A stretch of DNA of 64,000 nucleotides from Xanthomonas translucens pv. cerealis (GTDB lineage Bacteria > Pseudomonadota > Gammaproteobacteria > Xanthomonadales > Xanthomonadaceae): assembly GCF_006838285.1 (NCBI RefSeq), contig NZ_CP038228.1:2852001-2916000 (forward strand), written 5' to 3'. The notes under the pieces are model-generated. The model searched no databases. It saw only the letters and a list, made by a program, of their open reading frames with translations, and was not told the DNA's origin. Position 1 is the stretch's first letter. Every line of letters begins with the position of its first letter. The position numbers were made by a program, and so were the translations under genes. This document shows positions 1 to 9,828 of the stretch, one piece after another.

Positions 1-21
1 TCTGCTTGCGGACAGGAACGT

Positions 22-87
22 GTGGGAGCGGCTTCAGCCGCGACCGGCGTTACCGATAAAGCCCGTCGCGACTGAAGTCGCTCCTAC
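22..87. repeat. REP-like palindrome, copy A
   Basis: Two inverted arms begin with GTGGGAG at one end and GTAGGAG (read from the other strand) at the other. Each arm has its own small hairpin, GCGGC-TTCA-GCCGC on the left and GCGAC-TTCA-GTCGC on the right. The layout resembles the GTAG/GTGG REP elements known from Stenotrophomonas and relatives. It lies downstream of cysA, outside any gene. Confidence 0.75.
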
Positions 88-115
88 GCCGAGCCGGCGC
101 GCCGATTCGAATCCG

Positions 116-1162
116 CTAGCTGCGCTGCTGCGCGAACAGGCCGAAGCGTCGTGCGCTCAGCTGCAGCACCTGGCCCGGCGCGTAACGGGTGGCGCCCTCG
201 CCCGCCGGCAACTCCACTTCCACTTCGTCCTGGCCATGCGCCAGTTGCGCGCGCAGGCGCAGGCGCGAACCGCTGCGCTGCGAGGACAGCACCGTCGCCG
301 CCCAGCCGCTGTCGCTGGGCGCCAGATCTTCCGGGCGCACGTACAGATCGACCGGGCCGCTGGACAGCGATGTGTCCGGCGCCGGCAGCGCCAGGCCGGC
401 GACCTGCAACTGGCCGTCGTGCAGGTGCGCCGGCAGCCGGTTGACCGCGCCGACGAAGCCGTACACGAACGGCGACACCGGGCGTTCGTAGACGTCGGCC
501 GGACTGCCGAGCTGCTCGATGCGCCCGCGGTTGAGGATCGCCACGCGGTCGGCCAGTTCCAGCGCCTCTTCCTGATCGTGGGTGACGAACACGGTGGTCA
601 GTCCGGTGCGGTCGTGCAGCTCGCGCAGCCAGCGCCGCAGGTCGCGCCGCACCTGCGCGTCGAGCGCACCGAACGGTTCGTCCAGCAGCAGCACGCGCGG
701 CTCGATCGCCAGTGCACGCGCCAAGGCCACGCGCTGGCGCTGGCCGCCGGACAGCTGGGTCGGATAGCGCGCCTCCAGTCCGTCCAACTGCACCAGCGCG
801 AGCAGTTCGCTCACCCGCGCCCGGATCGCCGACTCGGCCAGGCGCTCGGCGCCGCGGCGCACGCGTAGGCCGAAGGCGATGTTGTCGCGCACGGTCATGT
901 GCCTGAACAGCGCGTAGTGCTGAAACACAAAGCCGACCCGGCGCGACTGCACCGGCAGGCCGGTCGCGTCCTCGCCGTCGATCAGCACGCGCCCGGCGTC
1001 GGCATGCTCCAGCCCGGCGATCACCCGCAGCAAGGTGGTCTTGCCCGAGCCGGACGGCCCCAGCAATGCAAGCAGTTCGCCCTGGCGGATATCCAGGCTG
1101 ACGTCGTCGAGCGCGACGAACGCGTCGAAACGCTTGCCCAGGTGCTGTACGCGGATGGTCAT
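116..1162 (-). CDS. cysA: Sulfate/thiosulfate ABC transporter ATP-binding subunit CysA
   Basis: This 348-aa ATPase powers import of sulfate and thiosulfate across the inner membrane for cysteine synthesis. Visible motifs are Walker A GPSGSGKT (about residues 35-42), the signature LSGGQ (137-141), Walker B VLLLDE (157-162) and the H-loop histidine in VTHDQEEA (about 195). A C-terminal TOBE-like part with VRPEDL follows. The start is 7 bases after cysW stops, and it is the last gene of sbp-cysT-cysW-cysA. Length is normal for CysA. Family and operon order make the call firm; which sulfur oxyanions it prefers is not visible. Confidence 0.96.
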   Translation of the reverse strand: MTIRVQHLGKRFDAFVALDDVSLDIRQGELLALLGPSGSGKTTLLRVIAGLEHADAGRVLIDGEDATGLPVQSRRVGFVFQHYALFRHMTVRDNIAFGLRVRRGAERLAESAIRARVSELLALVQLDGLEARYPTQLSGGQRQRVALARALAIEPRVLLLDEPFGALDAQVRRDLRRWLRELHDRTGLTTVFVTHDQEEALELADRVAILNRGRIEQLGSPADVYERPVSPFVYGFVGAVNRLPAHLHDGQLQVAGLALPAPDTSLSSGPVDLYVRPEDLAPSDSGWAATVLSSQRSGSRLRLRAQLAHGQDEVEVELPAGEGATRYAPGQVLQLSARRFGLFAQQRS

Positions 1163-1169
1163 CGCAACC

Positions 1170-2132
1170 TCAGTGTCGGTGATTGGCGGCCAGCGATTCG
1201 CCGTGGCGCCATTCCAGATAGGACTTCAGCGCCAGGGTGAGCAGCGCGGTCAGCGCCAGCAGGCTGGCACAGGCGAACGCGGCGCTGTAGGCGTACTCGT
1301 TGTAGAGGATCTCCACGTGCAGCGGCAGCGTATTGGTGCGCCCGCGGATATGCCCAGACACCACCGACACCGCGCCGAACTCGCCCATCGCCCGCGCACT
1401 GCACAGCAGCACGCCGTACAACAGGCCCCAGCGGATGTTGGGCATGGTCACCCGCCAGAACATCTGCCAGCCGTTGGCGCCCAGGCTCAGCGCCGCCAGC
1501 TCCTCGTCGCTGCCCTGCTGCTCCATCAGCGGCATCAACTCGCGGGCGATGAAGGGGAAGGTGACGAAGGTCGTCGCCAGCACGATGCCGGGCAGCGCGA
1601 ACACGATCCGCGGCAGTTGCAGCAGCACCTCGCCGAACACCGGCAGGTGCAGCCGCCAACCTTCGTCGATCAGCGGCCAGGCCCAGCCGCTGCGGCCGAA
1701 GATCAGGATGAAGACCAGCCCGGCGACCACCGGCGACACCGAGAACGGCAGGTCGATTAGGCTCACCAGCAGGCGCTTGCCGGGAAAGCGGTGCTTGCTC
1801 ACCGCCCACGCTGCGGCGACGCCGAACACCAGGTTCAACGGCACCACGATCGCGGTCACCAGCAGGGTCAGGCGGATCGCGGCGAGCGCGTCGGGATCGG
1901 AGATCGCCCGCCAGAACACGCCGATGCCGCCGCGCAGCGCTTCGACGAACACCAGCAGCAGCGGCAGGAACAGGAACGACAGCAGGAAGCCCATCGCGCC
2001 GAGGATCAACAGCGCCTGCACCCACCACGGCTCGGTGGTGACCGAGGCGGCGCGGCGGCGAGCGGCGGGAGGCGATGCGCTCAACGCAGTCTCCGAAAAC
2101 GGGAGGGTCAAGCTGGACACGGTATCGTTCAT
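1170..2132 (-). CDS. cysW: Sulfate/thiosulfate ABC transporter permease CysW
   Basis: This 320-aa inner-membrane permease forms the channel together with CysT. Several hydrophobic segments are separated by the EAA-type cytoplasmic loop [20 protein letters not shown], which contacts CysA. I chose the ATG giving MNDTVSSLT because it lies one base after the cysT stop codon; a longer reading would overlap cysT. A short low-complexity N-terminal tail precedes the first membrane helix. Position and sequence separate it from CysT, which it resembles as a paralogue. Confidence 0.95.
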   Translation of the reverse strand: MNDTVSSLTLPFSETALSASPPAARRRAASVTTEPWWVQALLILGAMGFLLSFLFLPLLLVFVEALRGGIGVFWRAISDPDALAAIRLTLLVTAIVVPLNLVFGVAAAWAVSKHRFPGKRLLVSLIDLPFSVSPVVAGLVFILIFGRSGWAWPLIDEGWRLHLPVFGEVLLQLPRIVFALPGIVLATTFVTFPFIARELMPLMEQQGSDEELAALSLGANGWQMFWRVTMPNIRWGLLYGVLLCSARAMGEFGAVSVVSGHIRGRTNTLPLHVEILYNEYAYSAAFACASLLALTALLTLALKSYLEWRHGESLAANHRH

Positions 2133-2133
2133 C

Positions 2134-2994
2134 TCAATGCGCCGCCAGACCGCGTCGCGCGAAGCGCGCCTGCACGCCATTGACCACCAGCAGCATCAGC
2201 AACGACAGCAGCAGCATCGCCGCGGCGATCGCGGTAGCGCCGGCGTAGTCGAATTCCTCCAGGCGGATAGTGATCAGCAACGGCGCGATCTCAGTCGCGT
2301 TGGGCAGGTTGCCGGCGATGAAGATTACCGAGCCGTATTCGCCGATGCCGCGCGCGAAGGCCAGCGCGAATCCCGTCAGCACCGCCGGCCACAGGGCCGG
2401 CAGCACTACGCGGCGGATGGTCTGCCAGCGGCCGGCGCCGAGCGTGGCCGCGGCTTCCTCCACTTCGCGCTCGGCCTCGGCCAGCACCGGCTGCACGATC
2501 CGCACCACGAACGGCAAGCCGACGAACACCAGCGCCACCACGATGCCGAGCTGGGTGTAGGCGATCTTCAGCCCCAGCGGTTCCAGCCAGCGGCCGACCC
2601 AGCCGTTGCCGCCGTAAAGCGCGGTCAGCGCGATGCCGGCCACCGCGGTCGGCAGCGCGAACGGCAGATCGATCATCGCGTCGAACAGGCGCTTGCCGGG
2701 GAAACGGTAGCGCACGAACACCCAGGCTACCCAGGTCCCCATCAGCGCATTGAACGCGGCGGCGACGAAGGCGGTGCCGAAGCTGACCCGCAGCGCCGAC
2801 AGCACTCGCGGTTCGCTCCACACCTGCCACACGCCATGCCCGCCCAGGCCGCTGGTCTTGAGCACCACGCCCAGCAGCGGGATCAGCACCACCAACCCCA
2901 ACCAGGTCAGAGTAATGCCCAGGCTCAGGCCCAGCCCGGGGATCACCCTGCGCCGCGACGGAGCGCGGGTGGCGGCGACGGCGTTCACTCCCAT
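2134..2994 (-). CDS. cysT: Sulfate/thiosulfate ABC transporter permease CysT (CysU)
   Basis: This 286-aa permease is the partner of CysW. It has an N-terminal hydrophobic helix ([20 protein letters not shown]) and about six membrane segments in all. The EAA loop [20 protein letters not shown] is clear. The gap to sbp upstream is only four bases, and cysW starts one base after its stop, so the four genes are surely one transcript with coupled translation. Confidence 0.95.
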   Translation of the reverse strand: MGVNAVAATRAPSRRRVIPGLGLSLGITLTWLGLVVLIPLLGVVLKTSGLGGHGVWQVWSEPRVLSALRVSFGTAFVAAAFNALMGTWVAWVFVRYRFPGKRLFDAMIDLPFALPTAVAGIALTALYGGNGWVGRWLEPLGLKIAYTQLGIVVALVFVGLPFVVRIVQPVLAEAEREVEEAAATLGAGRWQTIRRVVLPALWPAVLTGFALAFARGIGEYGSVIFIAGNLPNATEIAPLLITIRLEEFDYAGATAIAAAMLLLSLLMLLVVNGVQARFARRGLAAH

Positions 2995-2998
2995 CGCG

Positions 2999-4021
2999 TC
3001 ACTTGCTCGCCTGGATCTGGTCGAACAGGCCGCCGTCGTTGAAGTGCTCGGCCTGGGCCTTGGCCCAGGAACCGAACGCCTGATCGATGGTCACCAGTTG
3101 CACATTCGGCAGCCGCGCGATGTCGGCGCGATCGGCGTACTCGGGATGGCGCGGGCGGTAGTAGTGCCTGGCCGCGATCTTCTGCCCTTCCGGCGAATAC
3201 AGGTATTTCAGGTACTCCTCGGCGACGGCGCGGGTAGCGTGCTTGTCCACGTTCCTGTCGACCACCGCCACCGACGGCTCGGCCAGGATCGACAGCTTCG
3301 GCACCACGATCTCGAACTTGTCCTTGCCTAGTTCCTCCTGCGCCAGGAACGCCTCGTTCTCCCAGGCCAGCAGCACGTCGCCGATGCCGCGCTGGACGAA
3401 GGTGGTGGTGGCGCCGCGCGCGCCGGTGTCCAGCACCGGCACATTGCGGAACAACGCGCGCATGTAGCCGAGGATGCGCTCGCGGTCGCCCTTGAAGATG
3501 TGGTCGGCGTAGGCCCAGGCGGCCAGGTAGTTCCAGCGTGCGCCGCCGGAGGTCTTCGGGTTCGGGGTGATCACCGACACGCCGGTGCGCAGCAGGTCCG
3601 GCCAATCCTTGATCTGTTTCGGGTTGCCCTTGCGCACCAGGAACACGATGGCGGAGGTGTACGGGGCGCTGTTGTCGGGCAGGCGCTTGGCCCAGCCCGG
3701 ATCGATCAGCTTGCCCTTGTCGGCGATCGCGTCCACGTCATAGGCCAGCGCCAGCGTCACCACGTCGGCCTCGACCCCGTCGATGACCGAGCGCGCCTGC
3801 TTGCCTGAACCGCCGTGCGAGGTCTCCACGCTGACCTTGTCGCCGCTGTGGGTCTGCTCCCAGTGCTTGACGAAGGCGGTGTTGTAGTCGCGGTACAGCT
3901 CGCGCGTGGGATCGTAGGATACGTTGAGCAACTGCACGTCGCGCGCCGCGGCGGTGCCGGCGAACGCGCACAGCGCGAGCGCGAGCAGCGGGCTGAATCG
4001 GCGCGGCAGGAGGCTGGGCAT
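2999..4021 (-). CDS. sbp: Periplasmic sulfate-binding protein
   Basis: This 340-aa solute-binding protein delivers sulfate (or thiosulfate) to CysTWA. It starts at MPSLLPRRF, giving a signal peptide that ends near AAARD; a longer in-frame reading adds 35 residues before the signal and is unlikely. Typical family motifs are [13 protein letters not shown] and [15 protein letters not shown], the latter forming part of the anion pocket. It is the first gene of the operon. The name sbp is used rather than cysP because the two cannot be told apart confidently here. Confidence 0.92.
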   Translation of the reverse strand: MPSLLPRRFSPLLALALCAFAGTAAARDVQLLNVSYDPTRELYRDYNTAFVKHWEQTHSGDKVSVETSHGGSGKQARSVIDGVEADVVTLALAYDVDAIADKGKLIDPGWAKRLPDNSAPYTSAIVFLVRKGNPKQIKDWPDLLRTGVSVITPNPKTSGGARWNYLAAWAYADHIFKGDRERILGYMRALFRNVPVLDTGARGATTTFVQRGIGDVLLAWENEAFLAQEELGKDKFEIVVPKLSILAEPSVAVVDRNVDKHATRAVAEEYLKYLYSPEGQKIAARHYYRPRHPEYADRADIARLPNVQLVTIDQAFGSWAKAQAEHFNDGGLFDQIQASK

Positions 4022-4218
4022 GGGCGGATCTCCGGAAGATGGGTCGAGGCACGGGCGGTCCGGCCATGCGACCACGGCCAGTGCGCCATGCTGCGCAGCC
4101 GCATTCGTCTGGTGAAATGACTTCACCGCCGATGCTTATGCGATTTGTGCATGACGCCTGCAGACCATCGCACACGCCGCGTTAAAATCTCCACCTCTCC
4201 CGCCTGCGCGTGCCCGTC
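4022..4218. promoter_or_regulatory. Divergent promoter region sbp / kbl
   Basis: This 197-base spacer separates two divergent start codons, so it must hold both promoters. A weak -10-like TTAAAAT lies near 4181 for kbl. AT-richer sequence around 4130-4155 could serve sbp. CysB control of the sulfate operon would be expected from other bacteria, but I could not recognise a CysB site. Confidence 0.4.
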
Positions 4219-5415
4219 ATGACCGATTCCCGTCTCACCCAGCACTATGTCGACGAACTGGACGCGATCCGCGCGCAGGGCCTGTTCAAGTCCGAACGCA
4301 TCATCGTCGGCCCGCAGTCGGCCGAAATCGTGCTGGCCGACGGCCGCCGCGTGCTGAACTTCTGCGCCAACAACTACCTGGGCCTGGCCGACCACCCGGC
4401 GCTGATCGCCGCGGCCAAGGATGCGCTGGATACCCACGGCTTCGGCATGGCCTCGGTGCGCTTCATCTGCGGCACCCAGGACCTGCACAAGCAGCTGGAA
4501 GCGCGCATCGCCGAGTTCTTCGGCACCGAGGACACCATCCTCTACGCCGCCTGCTTCGACGCCAACGGCGGCCTGTTCGAGCCACTGCTCGGCGAAGCCG
4601 ATGCGATCATTTCCGATGCGCTCAACCACGCCTCGATCATCGACGGCGTACGCCTGTGCAAGGCCAAGCGCTTCCGCTACGCCAACTGCGACATGGCCGA
4701 CCTGGAAGTGCAGCTGCAGGCGGCCGACGCGGCCGGCTGCAAGACCAAGCTGATCACCAGCGATGGCGTGTTCTCGATGGACGGCTTCATCGCCCCGCTC
4801 GACCAGATCACCGCGCTGGCGAAGAAGTACGGCGCGCTGGTGCATATCGACGAATGCCACGCCACCGGGTTCCTAGGCGCCAGCGGGCGCGGCTCGGCCG
4901 AGGTCAAAGGGGTGATGGACCAGATCGACATCTTCACCGGCACCCTGGGCAAGGCCATGGGCGGCGCGCTTGGCGGCTTCACCACCGGCCGGCGCGAGGT
5001 GATCGAACTGTTGCGCCAGCGCTCGCGCCCCTACCTGTTCTCCAACTCGCTGCCGCCGCACGTGGTCGCCGCCGGGATCAAGGCCTTCGCGATGCTGGAC
5101 GCGGCCGACGAGTTGCGCGCGCAACTGGTCGAGAACACCCGCCACTTCCGCGAACGCATGGCCGCGGCCGGCTTCGACATCAAGCCCGGCACCCATCCGA
5201 TCTGCCCAGTGATGCTGTACGACGCACCGCTGGCGCAACGCTTCGCCGAGCGGCTACTGGAGGAAGGCATCTACGCGATCGGCTTCTTCTTCCCGGTGGT
5301 GCCCAAGGGCCAGGCGCGGATCCGCACCCAGATCAGCGCCGCGCATACCCGCGCGCAATTGGACCGGGCGATCGACGCGTTCGTACGGATCGGGCGCGAG
5401 TTGGGAGTGATCTGA
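4219..5415 (+). CDS. kbl: Glycine C-acetyltransferase (2-amino-3-ketobutyrate CoA ligase)
   Basis: This PLP enzyme cleaves 2-amino-3-ketobutyrate with CoA to glycine and acetyl-CoA, the second step of threonine breakdown after threonine dehydrogenase. The 398-aa length matches E. coli Kbl. The PLP lysine sits in [10 protein letters not shown] (about residue 245), with the upstream motifs [10 protein letters not shown] and [13 protein letters not shown]. The ATG at 4219 is preferred over a GTG nine bases earlier because it gives the usual length. No tdh gene is adjacent. A 7-base tandem repeat starts directly after its stop codon. Confidence 0.95.
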   Translation: MTDSRLTQHYVDELDAIRAQGLFKSERIIVGPQSAEIVLADGRRVLNFCANNYLGLADHPALIAAAKDALDTHGFGMASVRFICGTQDLHKQLEARIAEFFGTEDTILYAACFDANGGLFEPLLGEADAIISDALNHASIIDGVRLCKAKRFRYANCDMADLEVQLQAADAAGCKTKLITSDGVFSMDGFIAPLDQITALAKKYGALVHIDECHATGFLGASGRGSAEVKGVMDQIDIFTGTLGKAMGGALGGFTTGRREVIELLRQRSRPYLFSNSLPPHVVAAGIKAFAMLDAADELRAQLVENTRHFRERMAAAGFDIKPGTHPICPVMLYDAPLAQRFAERLLEEGIYAIGFFFPVVPKGQARIRTQISAAHTRAQLDRAIDAFVRIGRELGVI

Positions 5416-5416
5416 A

Positions 5417-5560
5417 ACCGGGGACCGGGGTCCGGGGACCGGGGACCGGGGACCGGGGACCGGGGACCGGGGACCGGGGACCGGGGACCGGGGACCGGGG
5501 ACCGGGGACCGGGGACCGGGGACCGGGGACCGGGGACCGGGGACCGGGGACCGGGGACCG
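5417..5560. repeat. Heptanucleotide tandem array (ACCGGGG)n
   Basis: There are 20 complete 7-base units plus four bases, perfect except for unit 3, which reads TCCGGGG. It begins two bases after the kbl stop codon and contains no gene. The same heptad family appears in degenerate form at 7303-7327 and 59600-59653. The array could form strong G-rich structures, and its copy number should vary between strains. Confidence 0.95.
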
Positions 5561-5661
5561 CAGGATGATGTCCGAGCGAAAATCGCTGTCAAGCGATTCG
5601 ATAAAAAATGACGTTTTTGGGTGAAAAACGGCTTTTTTGCGTTTCAGCTCGCCGCTTTTCT

Positions 5662-5724
5662 GTGGGAGGGGCTTCAGCCCCGACGCCTTGCCGGTAAACG
5701 CGTCGGGGCTGAAGCCCCTCCTAC
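5662..5724. repeat. REP-like palindrome, copy B
   Basis: Both arms carry the variant hairpin GGGGC-TTCA-GCCCC, flanked by GTGGGAG on one end and CTCCTAC on the other. Unlike copy A, both arms changed together. It lies between the heptad array and the pseudouridine synthase gene. Confidence 0.8.
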
Positions 5725-5765
5725 AAAAAAGCAGAGATGCAACGCACTCGCGATCATCCCCCAGG

Positions 5766-6584
5766 TCACAGGTCACCGGTCACCGGTCCCGCCCCCAACG
5801 CCTCCACCTCCGCCACACTCAGCTCACGCCACGCGCCCTTGCCCAGTTCGCCCAGCGCCAGCCCGCCGATCGCCACCCGCACCAAGCGCAGCACGCCCAG
5901 GTCGAGTTCGGCAAGCAGGCGCCGGATCTGCCGGTTGCGACCCTCGTCCAGCACCACTTCTAGCCAGGCGTGCTTGTCGCCTTGCCGCAGCAGCCGCACC
6001 TGTTTGGCGCGCAGTGGCTCGCCGTCGGCGACGACGCCGGCGCACATGCGCGCCAGCAGCGCCGCGTCGGGCAACGCATCGACCTGCACGTGATAGGCCT
6101 TGTCCGGGCCGCTGGCCGGATCGGCGACCCGCGCGGCCCATTGCGGATCGTTGCAGAACAGCAGCAAGCCCTCGCTGGCCTTGTCCAGGCGCCCGACCGG
6201 GGCCAGCCAGGGCAATCCGGCGCCGTCGAAACAGCGGTAGACGGTGTCGCGGCCGCGCTCGTCCTGCGCGGTGGTGACCAGGCCGCGCGGCTTGTTGAGC
6301 ATCAGGTACAGGCGCTGCGTCGCGGCCAGCGCCACGCCATCCAGGGCCAGCCGGTGGCGGCCGCGCAGGATCGGGAATTCGGGATCGGTGACGGTGTGGC
6401 CATCGACCGCAACGCGGCCGGCGGCGATCCAGCGCGCGGCCTCGGTGCGCGAGCACAGACCGAGCTTGGACAGGGTGCGCGCCAGGCCGTGGCGTGCTTG
6501 GCCGGCGTGCGGCGATCGCGAGACGTCGGCCGCTGGCACCGAGGTGCGCGATGCGGGCCGGCGGGAACGCGAAGGAGATTTCAC
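5766..6584 (-). CDS. RsuA/RluB-family rRNA pseudouridine synthase
   Basis: This enzyme isomerises a specific uridine in ribosomal RNA to pseudouridine. An N-terminal S4 RNA-binding domain (LSKLGLCSRTEAARW) is followed by the catalytic domain. The active-site aspartate lies in GRLDKASEGLL, with family motifs MLNKPRGLVTT and EGRNRQIRRL. No ATG precedes the S4 domain in a sensible place. I use a GTG at 6584, giving 272 aa with a short basic tail; a longer reading would overlap the upstream gene. Which site it modifies (RsuA, RluB or RluE-like) cannot be decided here. Confidence 0.85.
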   Translation of the reverse strand: MKSPSRSRRPASRTSVPAADVSRSPHAGQARHGLARTLSKLGLCSRTEAARWIAAGRVAVDGHTVTDPEFPILRGRHRLALDGVALAATQRLYLMLNKPRGLVTTAQDERGRDTVYRCFDGAGLPWLAPVGRLDKASEGLLLFCNDPQWAARVADPASGPDKAYHVQVDALPDAALLARMCAGVVADGEPLRAKQVRLLRQGDKHAWLEVVLDEGRNRQIRRLLAELDLGVLRLVRVAIGGLALGELGKGAWRELSVAEVEALGAGPVTGDL

Positions 6585-6636
6585 CGCTCGCGCTTCGCTA
6601 CGCAGGCGCGGTCGCTGTTGCGACCGCGCGCAGCGT

Positions 6637-7143
6637 TTACTGCTTGTCGACCGGCGCGGCCGCGTCGGGCGCCGTTGCGGCGGTGGGCACTGCGGCTGGC
6701 GCCGGACGCGCCTTGACCACACGCACGCCGCGCGCCTTCATCCAGGCGTCGAACTCTTCGGCGGTCATGCGCTTGCCGTTCTGGCTCATGTCGAAGCGCC
6801 ACGGGGTGTTGTCGAATGCGGTGGTCGGCTTGTAGGCGGCCGGATCGTTCGGCTTCACCGCAGCACCGCCCGGCATCGCATTGGCCAGGCTCTGGCAACC
6901 CTCGGCGCGCAGCCGCAGCAGCACCCGGTCCAGCGACTGGTCGCTGCTGTAGGACTGCGCCAGCACTCCGCTGGGCATGCCCAATTGCAGGTTGCGCGTG
7001 GACAGTTCAGAGGCGATCGGCGCACCGACCGTGGCCGGCAGCGGCAGCGGCTTGGGCAGCACATCGCCGGCGCAATCCGGTGCGGCATGGGCAGCAGGAA
7101 TCAAGGCAAGACCAAGCAAGCCGGCCATAACGATACGCAGCAT
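6637..7143 (-). CDS. Small secreted protein of unknown function
   Basis: I do not recognise this 168-aa protein. It has a clear signal peptide (MLRIVMAGLLGLALIPAAHA) followed by two cysteines in the mature part, one near the start (PDCAG) and one in EGCQSLAN, which could form a disulfide. The C-terminus is rich in alanine and proline. The start chosen fits the signal peptide; an upstream in-frame start would place 27 residues before it. It lies 52 bases upstream of the pseudouridine synthase start and may be cotranscribed with it. Confidence 0.7.
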   Translation of the reverse strand: MLRIVMAGLLGLALIPAAHAAPDCAGDVLPKPLPLPATVGAPIASELSTRNLQLGMPSGVLAQSYSSDQSLDRVLLRLRAEGCQSLANAMPGGAAVKPNDPAAYKPTTAFDNTPWRFDMSQNGKRMTAEEFDAWMKARGVRVVKARPAPAAVPTAATAPDAAAPVDKQ

Positions 7144-7336
7144 CGGTTTTTTTCCATTCAGGCGAGACGACGCCGCGAGTGTAGGCAGGGCCAGGCGCAG
7201 TTTCAACCAATACCGGCACTGCATGCGCTAAATAATTGGGAAGGCTGAAAAAGTTCAGCTTGCAAGACGTTTTGTCCTGCTTCTGCAAGAGCGCCGCTTT
7301 TCCGAGTCCCGGGTCCCCGGTCCCGGCTCCACACGC
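7144..7336. other. Spacer with a degenerate heptad remnant
   Basis: No gene is seen between the small secreted protein and the ompA terminator. Around 7303-7327 the sequence reads as imperfect GGGTCCC/CGGTCCC units, the same family as the large array at 5417. The promoter of the minus-strand secreted protein gene should also lie here, but no convincing -35/-10 pair was found. Confidence 0.4.
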
Positions 7337-7371
7337 ACAAAAACAAAGCCCGGCGCGAGGCCGGGCTTTGC
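7337..7371 (-). terminator. Intrinsic terminator of ompA
   Basis: Read on the minus strand, the stem AAAGCCCGGC / GCCGGGCTTT closes a short loop and is followed by a T-rich run (GTTTTTG). It lies about 20 bases past the ompA stop codon. Confidence 0.9.
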
Positions 7372-7391
7372 TTGAAGCATGAAGCGTCCGA

Positions 7392-8486
7392 TCAGTTCTG
7401 GACGTTCAGCTCGGTACGACGGTTCTTCGCACGGCCTTCCGGGTTGTCCGAACCATCCGGGTTGGTGTTCGGCGCAATCGGGCGGCTCTCGCCGTAACCG
7501 ATCGGACCGACCAGACGCGAAGCGTCCACGCCGTTCTTGGTCAGGTAGTCATACACGGTGGTCGCACGACGCTCGGACAGCTTCTGGTTGTAAGCGTCGG
7601 TACCCTTCGAGTCGGTGTGACCGGCAACCTCGACCTTCAGGTCGGGGTAACGCTTCAGGATCTCGGTGGCTTCGCTCAGAATCGCGATCGCGTCCGGACG
7701 CAAGGTCGACTTGTTGAAGTCGAAGTTCACGCCCTTCAGGTCGATCGACACCGGCACCGGGCAACCATCCGGACCGATGGTCTGGCCAGGCTGGGAGGCC
7801 GGGCACTTGTCGTCGCAGTTGTTGACGCCGTCGCCGTCGTCATCCAGATCCGCACAGCTCGGGGCAGCGGTCGGAGCCGGAGCGGCAACCGGGGCAGCCG
7901 GCGGCGGGCCGAGCGGGATCACGACGCCGACCGAAGCCAGCACGTCGCCGAACCAGTTCTCGGACGGAGCGGCAACGCTCTTGTCGTCGAAGTCGGCGCG
8001 GTAGGCCACTTCGGCACGCACGGCGACGCGCTTGTCGAAGGTGGTCTGCAGACCGACGCCGGCCTTGGCGGCAAAGTTGCCGTCCTTGCGCTGGCCCGGG
8101 GACACGGCGCCGCCGGTGTCGAACTCTTCTTCCGAACGCTGGTAGCCCAGACCGAACAGCAGGTACGGATTCCAGCCACGGCCTTCCTGGATGAAGTGGC
8201 GACGCAGGTCGAACGAGATGCCGTACTGGCTCCAGTTCAGGTCCTGGTTGGCATCGAAGTTCGGGTTCTGATAGTTCAGTTCACCGTCGATCGACCAGTT
8301 CGGGCTGACGAACTTGCCCAGACCCAGGGTGACGAACGGGGCGTCGTTGGTCAGACGGTCGTTGTCCTGGAAGTTGAAGCCGGCCGAACCGGTCAGGTAC
8401 CAGCGATCGTCGAATTCCTGTGCGGACGCTGCCTGGGCGACGGCCAGACCGCCGAGCAACGCGGCGGTGAGAATTTTCTTGTTCAT
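7392..8486 (-). CDS. OmpA-family outer membrane porin
   Basis: This 364-aa envelope protein joins the outer membrane to peptidoglycan. A signal peptide ends at ASAQE (about residue 22). A beta-barrel domain runs to about residue 190 and is followed by a proline/alanine linker. A thrombospondin type-3-like calcium repeat (DLDDDGDGVNNCDDKCP) comes next. The C-terminal OmpA domain carries GHTDSKGTDAYN and LSERRA, which hold the aspartate and arginine that bind diaminopimelate. A strong AAGGAG ribosome-binding site precedes the ATG by eight bases. It is monocistronic, with its own terminator. Confidence 0.93.
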   Translation of the reverse strand: MNKKILTAALLGGLAVAQAASAQEFDDRWYLTGSAGFNFQDNDRLTNDAPFVTLGLGKFVSPNWSIDGELNYQNPNFDANQDLNWSQYGISFDLRRHFIQEGRGWNPYLLFGLGYQRSEEEFDTGGAVSPGQRKDGNFAAKAGVGLQTTFDKRVAVRAEVAYRADFDDKSVAAPSENWFGDVLASVGVVIPLGPPPAAPVAAPAPTAAPSCADLDDDGDGVNNCDDKCPASQPGQTIGPDGCPVPVSIDLKGVNFDFNKSTLRPDAIAILSEATEILKRYPDLKVEVAGHTDSKGTDAYNQKLSERRATTVYDYLTKNGVDASRLVGPIGYGESRPIAPNTNPDGSDNPEGRAKNRRTELNVQN

Positions 8487-8642
8487 TAATACAGCTCCTT
8501 GTTTCGGGGATATAAAAACCGATAGGGCATGGTTCAGTACAGATGTCTCGTCACATCCAGACGGCCGTTCCGCACGCCATCGCCGCGCACATTATGCTCG
8601 GCATGGTGAAGACGGCGTTAACGGGCGCGTAACATGTGAAAC

Positions 8643-8669
8643 CCACGACCAGCCCCTCGATGGTCGTGG
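8643..8669. other. Perfect 9-base inverted repeat
   Basis: CCACGACCA and TGGTCGTGG flank a nine-base centre. It lies upstream of ompA and beyond the 3' end of the broken LysR gene. There is no T-tract on either side, so it could be a factor-assisted terminator for the LysR gene or a protein-binding site. Confidence 0.5.
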
Positions 8670-8759
8670 ATACACCCTATACAGCTTCATGAAATGATGC
8701 AATGCGAGGTGCACAAGCCGTGCGCGCTTGTAGACAGATGCCCAGATGGCGCGGGATTC

Positions 8760-9671
8760 TCACTGCAGACGCTCCCAGGGCGGCGGATCGGCGAGCTGAA
8801 TCTGCATGAATTCGACGAAGGCGCGCACCCGCGGCGGCACCAGCCGGCGCTGCGGCATCACCGCGTAGATGCCGGTTTCGGCGAGCGCATACTGCGGCAG
8901 GACCTGGCGCAGGCGCCCGCGGCGCAGGTCCTCGGCCACGTGCCATACCGAATGCAGGGCGATGCCCTGGCCGTTCAGCGCCGCATCGCGCAGCACTTCG
9001 CCGAAGTTGGATTCCAGCGGCCCGCCGACCTTGACCGCCACCTCGCCCTCGGCGCCGTGCAGCTGCCAGGTGTCCTGGCGGCCTTCGGCGCCGGTCAGCA
9101 GCAGGCAGGCATGCGCGGACAGGTCCGCCGGGGTGGCCGGTTCGCCGTGGCGGCGCAGGTAGTCGGGAGCGGCGCACAGCACGCGGCGATTGCCGGCCAA
9201 GCGCCGCGCCACCAGGCTGAAATCGCGCAGCGCGCCGATCCGGATCGCCAGGTCGAAGCCCTCGCTGACCAGATCCACCACGTTGTCGCTCAGGTGCACG
9301 CTCAACCGCATCTGCGGATATATAGAGCCATGAACTGCGGCAGGAGCGGCGACACGTACTGGCGCCCGAACGAGGCCGACAGGGTCACCCGCAAGGTGCC
9401 GGCGGCGCTACGGCCGGCTTCGCGCAGGCGGCCGGCCAGCGACTCCAGGCCCTCGACCAGCGCACGGCCCTGTTCGGCCAGCTGCAGGCCTTCGGGCGTG
9501 GGGTGCAGGCGCCGCGTGGTGCGGTGCAGCAGACACACGCCGAGATCGCGCTCGAGCCGCTGCAGCCGCTGGCTGGCGACCGCCACCGACAGGTCCAGGC
9601 TGCGCGGCGGCGCTGATCGAGCCCAGGTCGAACACGCGCAGGAACAGCGCGATGTCGCCGATCCGGTCCAT
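8760..9671 (-). pseudogene. LysR-family transcriptional regulator, two frameshifts
   Basis: The three reading-frame pieces together make a normal LysR protein. The first is MDRIGDIALFLRVFDLGSIS with the start of the helix-turn-helix. The second begins SLDLSVAVASQRLQRLERDL, and the third, from MRLSVHLSDNVVDLVSEG, is the effector-binding domain. The first break is near 9600-9610 and can be repaired by a one-base change. The second is near 9318-9325, where a two-base insertion in a short TA run (CTATATATCC) shifts the frame. The gene is divergent from the MFS exporter it probably controlled. Sequencing error is the alternative explanation. Confidence 0.85.
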
Positions 9672-9828
9672 TTTATCGATTTCATTGAAAGTCACTCAAC
9701 ATCTTGCCAGTTTGTGTTGATAAAGCGGGGCCATAGGCTGTGCTCGTCCCGCCTTCCGGAATCCGCCATGCCCCCCGTCCCCAGCGCCCTCGCCCAACGC
9801 CGGGCCAGCGCCGCGGCTGCCGCTCGCC

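Noticed and set aside
5417..5560. Possible CRISPR array
   Set aside because: The repeat unit is seven bases with no spacers between units, so it is a simple tandem repeat.
4656..5624. Frame reading through kbl into the heptad array, coding a GTGDRGP repeat
   Set aside because: It is out of frame with kbl and gains its length only because heptads lack stops in this frame.
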